Of a DNA stretch of 64,000 nucleotides, positions 18,201 through 27,097 are shown piece by piece. The stretch covers positions 1-64,000 of the forward strand of contig JAFGNJ010000024.1 in NCBI GenBank assembly GCA_016927065.1. The letters are read 5' to 3'. The translations under genes were made by a program, and so were the position numbers. Below the pieces are notes generated by a model, which was given only the letters and a program-made list of their open reading frames with translations, made no database searches and was not told where the DNA came from. How positions within the stretch are numbered: position 1 is the stretch's first letter; each line of letters opens with the position of its first letter. The stretch is from Deltaproteobacteria bacterium. GTDB lineage: Bacteria; Desulfobacterota; B13-G15; RBG-16-54-18.

Positions 18201-18617
18201 AGAAAGCGTTGTCGCAGAACCTGTTTTTGGGTTGCGGATAACTGGATGCTTCTCGTGTAGCGTGATGGCCGAGAGGCATCACCTCCAAGGAACCATCTGT
18301 GGTCTTTGTTAGAGTGGTCTCCTTGTTCACGCTGTGTATGATGTGAGTATTTTTCAACATCAAACACGCCTGGATAAGACATATTGCGTCACGAAGCCAG
18401 GCGGCAATAATTCCTTTGCGGTAGAAGAGAAGCGAGCCGATCCTCCCTCGTTTTACAATCCTGCGCGTACCTTTGTGAATACGCCTTGAGAGAGAACGAA
18501 TCTATCTTTTCCCCAGTAGCTCATAAGTTTCTTATAAGAGCACAAGCTTATCATCAAAAAAGAGTGTTGACATGAGGTGAAGAGTATGTTTGTATGATTT
18601 CAAATTGAATAAAGCGT

Positions 18618-18780
18618 CACGATGTGGGTGCCGCGTAAGGCCTGAGAGGGAATCCCGTTAAAAGCGGGAGCGGTCCCGCCGCTGTGACCGGGGACGAAAC
18701 CCGTAGAAGCCACTGTCCCGGCAGACCGGGATGGGAAGGCGCGGGGAGTAGGGAGATCCGGGAGCCAGAAGACCTGCTCA
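18618..18780 (+). ncRNA. Cobalamin riboswitch
   Basis: GGGAATCCCG...GAGCGGTCCCGCCGCTGTGACCGGGGACGAAACCCGTAGAAGCCACTGTCCCG...GGGAAGGCGCGGGGAGTAGGGAGATCCGGGAGCCAGAAGACCTGCT (B12-box core GCCACTG); upstream of btuB-like TBDT. Confidence 0.95.
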
Positions 18781-18845
18781 CATTGGTGCTCATGATTCCC
18801 TTCGAGGATTGAGGGGAGGGGTAAAGGGCGAAGAAACTGGGTGCA

Positions 18846-18876
18846 GCCCTCATGGAAAATCCATGAGGGCTTTTTT
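18846..18876 (+). terminator. Intrinsic terminator of the riboswitch
   Basis: GCCCTCATGG-AAAAT-CCATGAGGGC-TTTTTT between the riboswitch and the btuB start. Confidence 0.9.
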
Positions 18877-18910
18877 CGTGGTCAATAGAACAGAAAGGAG
18901 GATGTTGAAG

Positions 18911-20989
18911 ATGAGGTCGAAGTGGCAGTGGATGATTGTTGTTCTGTGTAGCATTATGGCCCTGTTTGGTTCATTTTCGCAGGTATTCGCGGAAGAGGAA
19001 GAAGAGAGAGAAGCAGTAGAACTAAAGGAGGTGGTGGTCACGGCCACCAGGGACTGGGTTGAGGAGTGGAAGGTGCCGTATAATGTCTCTATGATAACCG
19101 AAGAAGACATCAAGCGTTCGAACGCCCAGAACGTGGCTGACTTGCTCCGCACCGTCCCTGGAGTCTTTGTGTCTGATTGGACGGCCAACCGCAAATCCGT
19201 TACCGTTGATATCCGAGGGTTCGGCGAGACAGGTCCCCTCAACTCCCTGGTCTTGGTGGACGGGAGGAGGGTCAATCAGATAGATATCAGCGGCACCGAC
19301 TGGACTCAGATCCCCCTCGATCAGGTTGAGCGGATCGAGGTGATCCGGGGGGGAGGAAGCGTCCTGTATGGGGACAACGCTGTCGGTGGTGTGGTGAACA
19401 TCGTTACCAAAAAAGGGAAGGGGAAGCCCTCGGTACAAGCGGAGGCTCTAGGAGGGAGCTATGGGTTGAACATTCAGCGGGCCTCTTCCAGGGGGGCGTT
19501 GGGGGATTTTCGCTATGCTGCCCATGCGAGACACGAAAATACCAGGGGATTTCGGCACAACGGAGGCTACGAAGGGTATGACTTCGGTGCGAGCGTGGGG
19601 TATGATATCGGAGATATTATCAAGCTCGACATCGATAGCAATTATCACTATGATACGTATGGCCTACCTGGTCCTCTGAGTTATCAAGATCTGCACACCT
19701 GGGCGGATAGCAATGATACAAAAGAACCTGATAACGAGGGAGAAACGGAAGATTATTTCGTCAGGTTTTCAGGGGAGTTAGACCTTAAGGCGTGGGGTAG
19801 AGTGATCTTGGATACCTCATATCGAGAGAGGGAATCCAAAGGAGATTATGTTTCTTGGGGAGGCTCTTCCAAATATGACATCCCCACATTTGGGGTGACG
19901 CCGAGATGGGTGTGGGAACAGGAGTTTTTTGGGTTTCACAACAAACTTATTGCGGGGTTTGATTATTACCATAGTAACGCTGAAACAGAATCTCGAGCCC
20001 CATGGGGGGATCCGGCACGAGGACTTCTATCGGATTCGACTGATATAGAAAGAGATAATTGGAGTATATATTTCCATGATGATTTTTCTGTTTTAAAAAA
20101 TCTTATTTTCTCCTTCGGTTATCGCTATGATGAGGTTACAAATGACTTCGAGGGTTCGACTTACACCGGCTGGCCTCCTGCATGGGTTTATCTTCGTGAT
20201 CATAAGGACGAAGTCATGAATGCCTGGGAAGTGGGTCTTACTTGCCTCTTTGTAGAGAACTCAAAAGTCTACGGCAGGATTGCAAAATCTTACCGATACC
20301 CCGCTATTGATGAATATTTCTCCACGTGGGGCGGTCTGAATAGGCTGTTAGAACCTCAGGGGGGGATTACCTATGAGGTTGGGGTAGACCACTATTTTAC
20401 GGATACGATTAGGTCAGGCCTCACGTTTTTCTGGATGGAACTTGAGGATGAAATTTATTACAATCCTATGGCCAGATGGGACCCTATTTGGTTAATGTGG
20501 GTGGGAGAAAATCAGAACTATGATAAAACCAGACATTGGGGCATAGAATTTTCAGCTGAAGGCAACCCCTGGAACTGGCTCAGGCTCTGGGCTAATTATA
20601 CCTATATTGAGGCCACCTTCAGGGAAGGGGTCTATGAAGGTAACGACGTGCCTAGTGTTCCCAACCATAAGGTGAGCTTTGGGTTTGATATTACCCCTGA
20701 TTTTATTGCTTTTTTGAAAGGGCTTGAATTCAACGTCTGGGCTACCTATGTGAGCGAGCAGCGCTTCATCAGCGACCAACCCAATGTCGTTCCCAAGCTC
20801 GACGATTATATAACGGTAAATGCCAAGCTCTCCTATGCTTGGCGGTTTCTTACTGCCTTTGTGGGGGTTAACAATATATTCGATGAAGAGTATTCTGAAT
20901 ATGGGGTGTGCAACCCCACAAGCGGGGCCAGGAATTATTATCCTTCAGCAGGGGTAAATTTCTCAAGCGGCTTAAGCGTGAAATTTTAG
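18911..20989 (+). CDS. btuB: TonB-dependent receptor (cobalamin outer-membrane transporter)
   Basis: VELKEVVVTATRDWVEEWKVPYNVSMITEEDIKRSNAQNVADLLRTVPGVFV; plug EVIRGGGSVLYGDNAVGGVVNIVTKKGKG; C-terminal SAGVNFSSGLSVKF. Start 18911 preferred (AGGAGG 9 nt upstream). Confidence 0.92.
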   Translation: MRSKWQWMIVVLCSIMALFGSFSQVFAEEEEEREAVELKEVVVTATRDWVEEWKVPYNVSMITEEDIKRSNAQNVADLLRTVPGVFVSDWTANRKSVTVDIRGFGETGPLNSLVLVDGRRVNQIDISGTDWTQIPLDQVERIEVIRGGGSVLYGDNAVGGVVNIVTKKGKGKPSVQAEALGGSYGLNIQRASSRGALGDFRYAAHARHENTRGFRHNGGYEGYDFGASVGYDIGDIIKLDIDSNYHYDTYGLPGPLSYQDLHTWADSNDTKEPDNEGETEDYFVRFSGELDLKAWGRVILDTSYRERESKGDYVSWGGSSKYDIPTFGVTPRWVWEQEFFGFHNKLIAGFDYYHSNAETESRAPWGDPARGLLSDSTDIERDNWSIYFHDDFSVLKNLIFSFGYRYDEVTNDFEGSTYTGWPPAWVYLRDHKDEVMNAWEVGLTCLFVENSKVYGRIAKSYRYPAIDEYFSTWGGLNRLLEPQGGITYEVGVDHYFTDTIRSGLTFFWMELEDEIYYNPMARWDPIWLMWVGENQNYDKTRHWGIEFSAEGNPWNWLRLWANYTYIEATFREGVYEGNDVPSVPNHKVSFGFDITPDFIAFLKGLEFNVWATYVSEQRFISDQPNVVPKLDDYITVNAKLSYAWRFLTAFVGVNNIFDEEYSEYGVCNPTSGARNYYPSAGVNFSSGLSVKF

Positions 20990-21023
20990 ATTTCTCTTTT
21001 TTTGTTATGAATTTGAAAAAGAC

Positions 21024-21869
21024 ATGAAGGTAATGAGACATATCGGTGCTGTGCTCTTATCGGGGATGGTGGTTTTGTTTCTTCATACCCTTGCCTTGCC
21101 CGCCCCATCCATCCCCCAGCGTATCGTCTCCTTGGTCCCCAATATCACTGAGGAGCTGTATCTCTTGGGTGTGCAGGACCGCGTCGTCGGCGTCACGATC
21201 TATTGTCAGAGGCCGCCTGAGGCTCAATCCAAGGAACGGGTGGGGGCTGTTGTTGAAGTGAATGTAGAGAAGATCGTAAGCTTGCGACCGGATCTCGTCA
21301 TCGCCTCCCCCCTCACCGACCATAAACAGACACAAAAGTTATTGGATCTGGGGGTGAGGGTGAAGGTTTTTCAGCCCCCTCAAGATTTCGAAGATCTCTG
21401 CGCAGAGTTTCTGCAGCTTGCCCATCTTGTGGGAAGAGAGAAAGAGGCTCAAGAGATCATCAAAAGCTCAGAGAGGGAATTAGCTCATATAAAAGAAATG
21501 ATCAAGGGATTGCCCACGCCGCGGGTCTTCGTCCAGATTGGGGAGAAGCCCCTCGTGGCCGCGGGGAGTGATTCCTTTATCAATGATCTTGTTGTCTGTG
21601 CCGGGGGGGTAAATATCGCCCACGAGGTCAAGACGAGCGTCTACAGCCGCGAAGAGGTCGTCCGAAAAAATCCCGATATCATTCTTATTGCCAAGATGGG
21701 TATTGCAGGTGAACGTGAGAAAAAGACGTGGATGAAGTACACGACCATCAAAGCGGTGCAGTCCAATGCCATCTACACGGTAGATCCCTACCGCTTCTGC
21801 AGTCCGACTCCCCTGAGCTTTGTCGAGCAGGTAAACGAGCTGGTGAGGTTGTTCCATGGGACTGGATAG
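21024..21869 (+). CDS. btuF: ABC transporter substrate-binding protein (cobalamin, BtuF-like)
   Basis: PQRIVSLVPNITEELYLLGVQDRVVGVTIYCQRPPEAQSKERVGAVVEVNVEKIVSLRPDLVIAS; riboswitch operon context. Confidence 0.9.
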   Translation: MKVMRHIGAVLLSGMVVLFLHTLALPAPSIPQRIVSLVPNITEELYLLGVQDRVVGVTIYCQRPPEAQSKERVGAVVEVNVEKIVSLRPDLVIASPLTDHKQTQKLLDLGVRVKVFQPPQDFEDLCAEFLQLAHLVGREKEAQEIIKSSERELAHIKEMIKGLPTPRVFVQIGEKPLVAAGSDSFINDLVVCAGGVNIAHEVKTSVYSREEVVRKNPDIILIAKMGIAGEREKKTWMKYTTIKAVQSNAIYTVDPYRFCSPTPLSFVEQVNELVRLFHGTG

Positions 21870-22866
21870 ACGTTCATTTTGGTTGTGGTGGATCTTTCTT
21901 CTGGTTGTGCTTCTCGTAGCTGTTAGTCTCTTTTCCCTCGGAGTGGGGGCGGTGCATATCCCCATAAAAAAAGTTTTGCAGGCGCTCACCACAGGCAGGG
22001 GGACGTCGGAATATGCCATCCTCTTTGCGGTGCGTCTGCCGCGCATCCTCCTCGGCTTGGCCGTGGGCGGGGGATTGGCCATCGCGGGGGTAATCCTCCA
22101 GGGTATGTTTCGCAATCCTCTGGTGGAGCCCTATACGCTGGGCATCTCAGGTGGGGCGGCATTGGGAGTAACCCTTAGTATGGTGGTCGGCGGTTCCACC
22201 GGGTTAGGTCTTTTCTCTCTCCCCGTGAGCGGCTTTTTGGGAGCAGGAGGAATCATGGCCGTGGTCTATATGCTCAGCGCTAGGGGAGGAATGATAAAGC
22301 TCTCTCTCCTTCTTCTCATTGGGGTAATGATAAGCTTCATAACCTCGTCTTTGATCATGCTGCTTATGGCCCTGACAAAGGTGCAGGATCTCCATGGGAT
22401 TATCTTTTGGATTATGGGCTCTCTTCAGGAGCCAAACATTACCTTGATCAAGGTCATCCTCTTCATCTCCCTTGGGGGGTTGGTTGCCGGTGTATTCTTC
22501 GGTGTAGATCTCAATGCCCTCTCCCTGGGTGAGGAAGAGGCATTCCACCTGGGGGTGGAGGTGGAGCGGTTAAAGAAGATTCTTTTCCTTCTGGCCTCCT
22601 TTATCACGGGGTGCTGTGTATCGGTGACGGGGATTATCGGATTTGTTGGCTTGGTAATTCCTCATCTCATGCGTCTCGTGGTAGGAGGTGATCATCGGAT
22701 ACTGATGATCACCTCCTACCTTGCAGGGGCGATGTTTCTTATCCTCTGCGATACCCTCGCTCGAGTGGTCCTGGCGCCTGTGGAACTCCCCGTTGGGGTG
22801 ATCACGGGTCTTGTGGGAGGCGGGCTTTTTATCTATGTCTTAAACAGGAGGGGGGCTTCTTTGTGA
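21856..22866 (+). CDS. btuC: FecCD-family ABC transporter permease
   Basis: LFAVRLPRILLGLAVGGGLAIAGVILQGMFRNPLVEPYTLGISGGAALG; FVGLVIPHLMRLVVGGDHR; GVITGLVGGGLFIYVL. Confidence 0.93.
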   Translation: MGLDRRSFWLWWIFLLVVLLVAVSLFSLGVGAVHIPIKKVLQALTTGRGTSEYAILFAVRLPRILLGLAVGGGLAIAGVILQGMFRNPLVEPYTLGISGGAALGVTLSMVVGGSTGLGLFSLPVSGFLGAGGIMAVVYMLSARGGMIKLSLLLLIGVMISFITSSLIMLLMALTKVQDLHGIIFWIMGSLQEPNITLIKVILFISLGGLVAGVFFGVDLNALSLGEEEAFHLGVEVERLKKILFLLASFITGCCVSVTGIIGFVGLVIPHLMRLVVGGDHRILMITSYLAGAMFLILCDTLARVVLAPVELPVGVITGLVGGGLFIYVLNRRGASL

Positions 22867-23663
22867 GTAAAGGGGCGATGCTGGAGATTAAGGGGCTTGT
22901 CTGCGGTTATGGTAAAAAGACGGTCCTGCGTGATGTGGGCTTCGGAGTGAAGAGGGGTGAGTTTGTGGGGGTTATCGGCCCCAACGGTTCAGGCAAGACC
23001 ACCCTTTTACGGGCGATTAATGGTTTTCTCCCCTCCACAAAGGGGGGTGTCTCTATAGAAGGGAAGGGGATATATCAGATGGCCCGCCGGGAGCTCGCAC
23101 AAAAGGTGGCGGTGGTAACGCAATCACCTGAGGGGGTGCCCCCACTTTCCGTGGAGGAATTTATCCTGTTGGGGCGGATCCCCCACTGGGGCAGGCTCCA
23201 GCTCCTGGAGACCAAACAGGATGTTGAGACGGCCGGCAGGGTCATGGATCTGACAGGGATCGGCGGTCTCAAGGGGCGGAGGATAAAGGAGCTGAGCGGC
23301 GGCGAACGGCAAATAGTCTTTATAGCCCGGGCACTTGCCCAGGAACCCCACCTGCTGCTCCTGGACGAGCCCACGGCCCACCTCGACATCGGTCACCAGG
23401 TCCTCATCATGGATTTATTGAGGGAGTTAAACAGGGAGCAAGCGCTCACCATCGTGGTGGTTCTGCACGACCTTACCCTCGCCGGCCTCTACTGTGACAG
23501 ACTCATCCTGCTCCATGAAGGGCGGCTCCATAAAATCGGCCTTCCCATCGATGTACTGACTGCGGAGGTTATTGAGGAGGTCTATAGAACTGCGGTGACG
23601 GTGATGGAGACGCCGGTAGGGGGAAGACCTGTTATCCTGCCGGTTTCGCAAAAAGGTGTTTAG
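22863..23663 (+). CDS. btuD: ABC transporter ATP-binding protein
   Basis: Walker A GPNGSGKTTLL; signature ELSGGERQIVFIARALAQEP; Walker B LLLLDEPTAHLD. Confidence 0.93.
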   Translation: MSKGAMLEIKGLVCGYGKKTVLRDVGFGVKRGEFVGVIGPNGSGKTTLLRAINGFLPSTKGGVSIEGKGIYQMARRELAQKVAVVTQSPEGVPPLSVEEFILLGRIPHWGRLQLLETKQDVETAGRVMDLTGIGGLKGRRIKELSGGERQIVFIARALAQEPHLLLLDEPTAHLDIGHQVLIMDLLRELNREQALTIVVVLHDLTLAGLYCDRLILLHEGRLHKIGLPIDVLTAEVIEEVYRTAVTVMETPVGGRPVILPVSQKGV

Positions 23664-23706
23664 TTACCAGCCTCAGTTGATACTTGAACGCTGAGGGTTC
23701 TTTTAA

Positions 23707-24279
23707 TCAATCCTTTAATTGAAAGGTGACCGGGACAATGACCGTCGATTTCACCGGGACGCCTGCGAATTGGACGGGGATGAATTTCCAATCTTTAACA
23801 GTTTTCAGGGCACTGCGGTCCAGCGTCTCGTAGCCGGACGATTCCGTAATCCATATTCTTCCAACTTTACCACTAGCCAAGACCTCCACTTTAAGCCTCA
23901 CCGTACCCTCGTGTCCCTTGCGTCTTGCGACCTCCGGGTAAGCTGGTTTGGGATTTCCCTCTTGTTGGGGGATGGCCAAGGCGGAATCCCCTCTGAGGTC
24001 TGGTTGTTTTGTCTGTGTGGCATCATTCTCTTCAATAGGGGATAGTGGTGGTTCCGAGGCCTTGACCTCTTGTATGGGGGACTTGGTTTCTAGTGTCTTC
24101 GATGAGAACCGTTCCCGCTCTGCCTCTTGATAGGCCCCCAGTGATATCTCAATGGAACCGGGTATTTCTTGTACGTGCGGAAAGGCCGATATGGGGGAGA
24201 TGGGTGCAAAGAAGAGAGCAAAGTGAATACTCCCGGAGACAAAGGCACCGATAATGAGTCCTTTTATCTCTCTTCCCAT
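23707..24279 (-). CDS. tonB: Energy transducer TonB
   Basis: N-terminal TM; C-terminal NPKPAYPEVARRKGHEGTVRLKVEVLASGKVGRIWITESSGYETLDRSALKTVKDWKFIP. Confidence 0.93.
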   Translation of the reverse strand: MGREIKGLIIGAFVSGSIHFALFFAPISPISAFPHVQEIPGSIEISLGAYQEAERERFSSKTLETKSPIQEVKASEPPLSPIEENDATQTKQPDLRGDSALAIPQQEGNPKPAYPEVARRKGHEGTVRLKVEVLASGKVGRIWITESSGYETLDRSALKTVKDWKFIPVQFAGVPVKSTVIVPVTFQLKD

Positions 24280-24671
24280 TGGGTCTCCAGGGCAAGCTTA
24301 TGGATGCCTGCCGACCGAACCAGGTCCATGATCTCCACCGCCCTCTGGTAGGACACGTCCTTATCCGCCCGCAGGTAGACCTGAATATCAGGGTCTTTAT
24401 TTCTCTTCTGCATAAGGAGAGATGAGAGGGTATGCGTATCTACCGCGCGATCATCCAAAAAGAGCCCCCCGTCCCGTTGAACGGTTATGGTGATAAAGGC
24501 CTCTTTGTCCACCATGGAGGTGGAGGCGGTGGGGAGGTTGACGGGAAGCCCCCGGTGAATTGTCATAGAGAGCATGGAATAGATGAAGAAGACCAGGAGC
24601 AGGAAGACCACGTCGATGAGGGGGATCATCTCGATTCGGGGTCTCCTGATGAACTCTCGTTTGATCTTCAT
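24264..24671 (-). CDS. exbD: Biopolymer transporter ExbD/TolR
   Basis: RRPRIEMIPLIDVVFLLLVFFIYSML; VYLRADKDVSYQRAVEIMDLVRSAGIHKLALET. Confidence 0.93.
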   Translation of the reverse strand: MKIKREFIRRPRIEMIPLIDVVFLLLVFFIYSMLSMTIHRGLPVNLPTASTSMVDKEAFITITVQRDGGLFLDDRAVDTHTLSSLLMQKRNKDPDIQVYLRADKDVSYQRAVEIMDLVRSAGIHKLALETQWEER

Positions 24672-25306
24672 GGCGTAGCCTTTAGTGTCTTGGGACCCCT
24701 GGCCCTGTTCCTCTGCCGTTCGAAGGTAAGTTCCAGGCTGCTGGCGAACTTCTCTATCTCGCGCGTCGAACGCTTGATGCGGGAGAGGAAGTAGTTGTAG
24801 GGGATCAGGGTCATGATGGCGATGGCCAAGCCGGTGGCCGTGGTAATCAGGGCCTGGGCGATCCCCTCGGTGACCACGCGGGGACTCTCGATCCCCGCCG
24901 CCCCCAGGAGGTGAAAGGAATCGATTATCCCCATGACCGTGCCGAGGATCCCCAAGAGGGGCGCCAGGGTGATGATGGTATCGAGGATGGTGAGATTCCT
25001 TCGCATCCGCTTTATCTCCTCCTCGGCACCCATTGCCAAGGCCTGGGAGAGGGAGTAGTTGCGGTGGACGATACCCTCCAGCAGTATTCTGGCGATGTAA
25101 TCCCGGGAGCCCCTGGCTTGCTGGGCCGCCTTTTCATACTGATTTTTTGCGGCCATCTGCAGCATATCGCTGATCAAGAGGGTATCCCTGTTCCTCTCTG
25201 CGGACAGCCAAAAGATTATGCGTTCCACGATAATAGCGACGGCGATGAGAGAACAGATCAGCAATGGGTACATGATAGGTCCGCCCCTGACAAAGAAATT
25301 CAACAT
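24668..25306 (-). CDS. exbB: MotA/TolQ/ExbB proton channel family protein
   Basis: FVRGGPIMYPLLICSLIAVAIIVERIIF; LTILDTIITLAPLLGILGTVMGIIDSFHLLGAAG; TTATGLAIAIMTLIPYNYF. Confidence 0.93.
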   Translation of the reverse strand: MLNFFVRGGPIMYPLLICSLIAVAIIVERIIFWLSAERNRDTLLISDMLQMAAKNQYEKAAQQARGSRDYIARILLEGIVHRNYSLSQALAMGAEEEIKRMRRNLTILDTIITLAPLLGILGTVMGIIDSFHLLGAAGIESPRVVTEGIAQALITTATGLAIAIMTLIPYNYFLSRIKRSTREIEKFASSLELTFERQRNRARGPKTLKATP

Positions 25307-25354
25307 CGTTTGCTCCTCTCAGGTAATTTTTTAGAGTGTTCAGAAAATAGGTTT

Positions 25355-25404
25355 CAAATCCCCCCCGCCCCCCCTTTTCTAAAGGGGGGTGAGGGGGGAT
25401 TATC
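25355..25404. repeat. Intergenic C/G-rich palindromic repeat, copy 2
   Basis: CAAATCCCCCCCGCCCCCCCTTTTCTAAAGGGGGGTGAGGGGGGATTATCG; located in the exbB leader. Confidence 0.75.
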
Positions 25405-25462
25405 GATTTTTCTCGCCAAGACAGGATTCTTGGGTGACGAACTGTCATGATGAATTGCGTTC

Positions 25463-25493
25463 AAAAAACCCCGTTCTCTGAAGGAGACCGGGG
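25463..25493 (-). terminator. Intrinsic terminator downstream of minus-strand cobalamin riboswitch
   Basis: Minus strand: CCCCGGTCTC-CTTCA-GAGAACGGGG-TTTTTT. Confidence 0.85.
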
Positions 25494-25555
25494 CAGTGAT
25501 CTTTAATGCCTCTGTCTTCACGGCCTTACCTTCGAAGACCTCGGTGTGAAGCATA

Positions 25556-25720
25556 GTTAGGCAAGTGTTCTGGCTCGCGCATCATCCTACTCCCCGCGCC
25601 TTCCCATCCCCATGCTTCGGGACAGTGGCTTCCTACGGGTTTTGTCCGCGCTCACAGAGGCGGGTCCGCTCCCGCTTTGAACGGGATTCCTTGCTAACCC
25701 CCTGCCGAGGGGACCTAACT
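25556..25720 (-). ncRNA. Cobalamin riboswitch
   Basis: Minus strand: GGAATCCCGTTCAAAGCGGGAGCGGACCCGCCTCTGTGAGCGCGGACAAAACCCGTAGGAAGCCACTGTCCCGAAG...GGGAAGGCGCGGGGAGTAGGATGATGCGCGAGCCAGAACACTTGCC; near-identical core to the 18.6-kb riboswitch; upstream of exbB-exbD-tonB. Confidence 0.95.
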
Positions 25721-25807
25721 ATGGATTTTATATTTTTTACATATCAGGAAAGCCATCCCTTGTCAACTCAGGGGGCATGAGGGGTTGCTGAGGACGGAGG
25801 TTGTTTT

Positions 25808-26227
25808 TTACTGATTGAGGGTTACCGCAGAGCCGTCTACCTCCAATTGGCTGAGGGATGAGAAGACGATGAATATCCGTTCGTTGTTGCTCTTTGGATC
25901 GGCAGGGACGAGAAAGAGACCTGGTTGGTCCATTTTGATGGAATGGGTATATCCGGTGATGATCTCTCCGTCTTTAAACATGGCCCGTATCTTTTTGCCT
26001 GCGGGGAGGTTGTCAAACCCCTTGGATTCCTGACGGTTTTTGTCACCCTCAAAGTCTTTTACGAAGAAGACCGCTTTGAGGTTGTCTATGACGATCTTCT
26101 TGATCTCCTCGCCGTGCATGCCTCCGATGGCGAGGTGAAACAAGGGTCTCTTGGGGAGAAAGTCGGCGGTTGTTCCCTTTTCAACATTTCCGCTTTTGTC
26201 ATGCACCACTATCTTATTTGTGATCAT
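25808..26227 (-). CDS. Conserved hypothetical protein (DUF6982-like)
   Basis: MITNKIVVHDKSGNVEKGTTADFLPKRPLFHL...; SD AAGGAGGTG at start 26227. Family name tentative. Confidence 0.6.
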   Translation of the reverse strand: MITNKIVVHDKSGNVEKGTTADFLPKRPLFHLAIGGMHGEEIKKIVIDNLKAVFFVKDFEGDKNRQESKGFDNLPAGKKIRAMFKDGEIITGYTHSIKMDQPGLFLVPADPKSNNERIFIVFSSLSQLEVDGSAVTLNQ

Positions 26228-26406
26228 CGGTACACCTCCTTTCAACAAGAAGGTCGGTTACTGTATTAAGCTGTACGGACTTTTTTGGGGATTTTTCACA
26301 AACATTAGTCAAGAATGAGGGGGTTGTCAAGGGAAAAATAAGGAGAAAGTGTAAGCTTTCAACAACGTCCCCCTCGCTTGGTCCTGCCTTTACTAATTGC
26401 TCTCTG

Positions 26407-26787
26407 TTAGTTCTGCCATGGTTCGCTCTCTTTTGCCTCTCGTAAAAATGGACGCATCATAAATTCACCGAGATTCTCTAAGATCGGCATTACCTCCAGG
26501 GCGAATATAAAGACATAGAGTACAATCGTATATTTCCAGTTCAATATCAGAAGGACGATGAATATCGCCCATCCAGCCCAATGAATAAGACCCACCCATT
26601 TAGGGAGCATACGTCCCTCTGCTCTAGTTGCTACTCCACTTTCAAATCCTTTCTTTTTAATTTGGATAAGTCGAACATCATAGATTCTGATTGCCTGCAC
26701 TAGCAAGTACAACACGGATAACACTAGTATAAGCGTTGAGTCTATAGGCGCTCTAAAGATATCTATAATAATGCTTTCTAAGGTCAT
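26407..26787 (-). CDS. Hypothetical membrane protein
   Basis: 126 aa with several hydrophobic segments. Confidence 0.55.
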   Translation of the reverse strand: MTLESIIIDIFRAPIDSTLILVLSVLYLLVQAIRIYDVRLIQIKKKGFESGVATRAEGRMLPKWVGLIHWAGWAIFIVLLILNWKYTIVLYVFIFALEVMPILENLGEFMMRPFLREAKESEPWQN

Positions 26788-26928
26788 TGTTCCCCCTCTT
26801 TTTTTATTGTTCTTGGGTGTTTTGTTAGAAGATTGTTAGAAGATAGGCTTTAGAGAGATAGGAGGTCTGTGTAATCATTCCCCTGTAGCTTGACCCCCTG
26901 GCCCTTTCCCCGCAAGACACACAGGTCT

Positions 26929-27051
26929 TTACCACAAGCCCCTAACTTTCTCGATGCATCTACTATAGTCAACAATAGCAATGGAAGCCAGTATTCCCAT
27001 GATGGCTAAGCAGATAAGCAACTCAATTAAGGTAAAACCCCTATTGTTCAT
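26929..27051 (-). CDS. Short type IV pilin-like N-terminal protein (40 aa)
   Basis: MNNRGFTLIELLICLAIMGILASIAIVDYSRCIEKVRGLW*; class III signal peptide motif G/FTLIELL; SD AGGAGGTGAGCG immediately upstream; not in the ORF track. Confidence 0.65.
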   Translation of the reverse strand: MNNRGFTLIELLICLAIMGILASIAIVDYSRCIEKVRGLW

Positions 27052-27097
27052 CGCTCACCTCCTCTGTAAAGACAATAGACCTGATCCTTTGACCTGT

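Noticed and set aside
18809-18910. Longer start for btuB (18809)
   Set aside because: Would span the riboswitch terminator; ATG 18911 has a proper SD.
21480-22115. 211-aa minus-strand ORF
   Set aside because: Antisense to btuF/btuC, which have clear family motifs.
25354-25554. ORF with PPSPPFRKGGAGG
   Set aside because: Translation of the C/G-rich palindromic repeat and terminator, not a gene.
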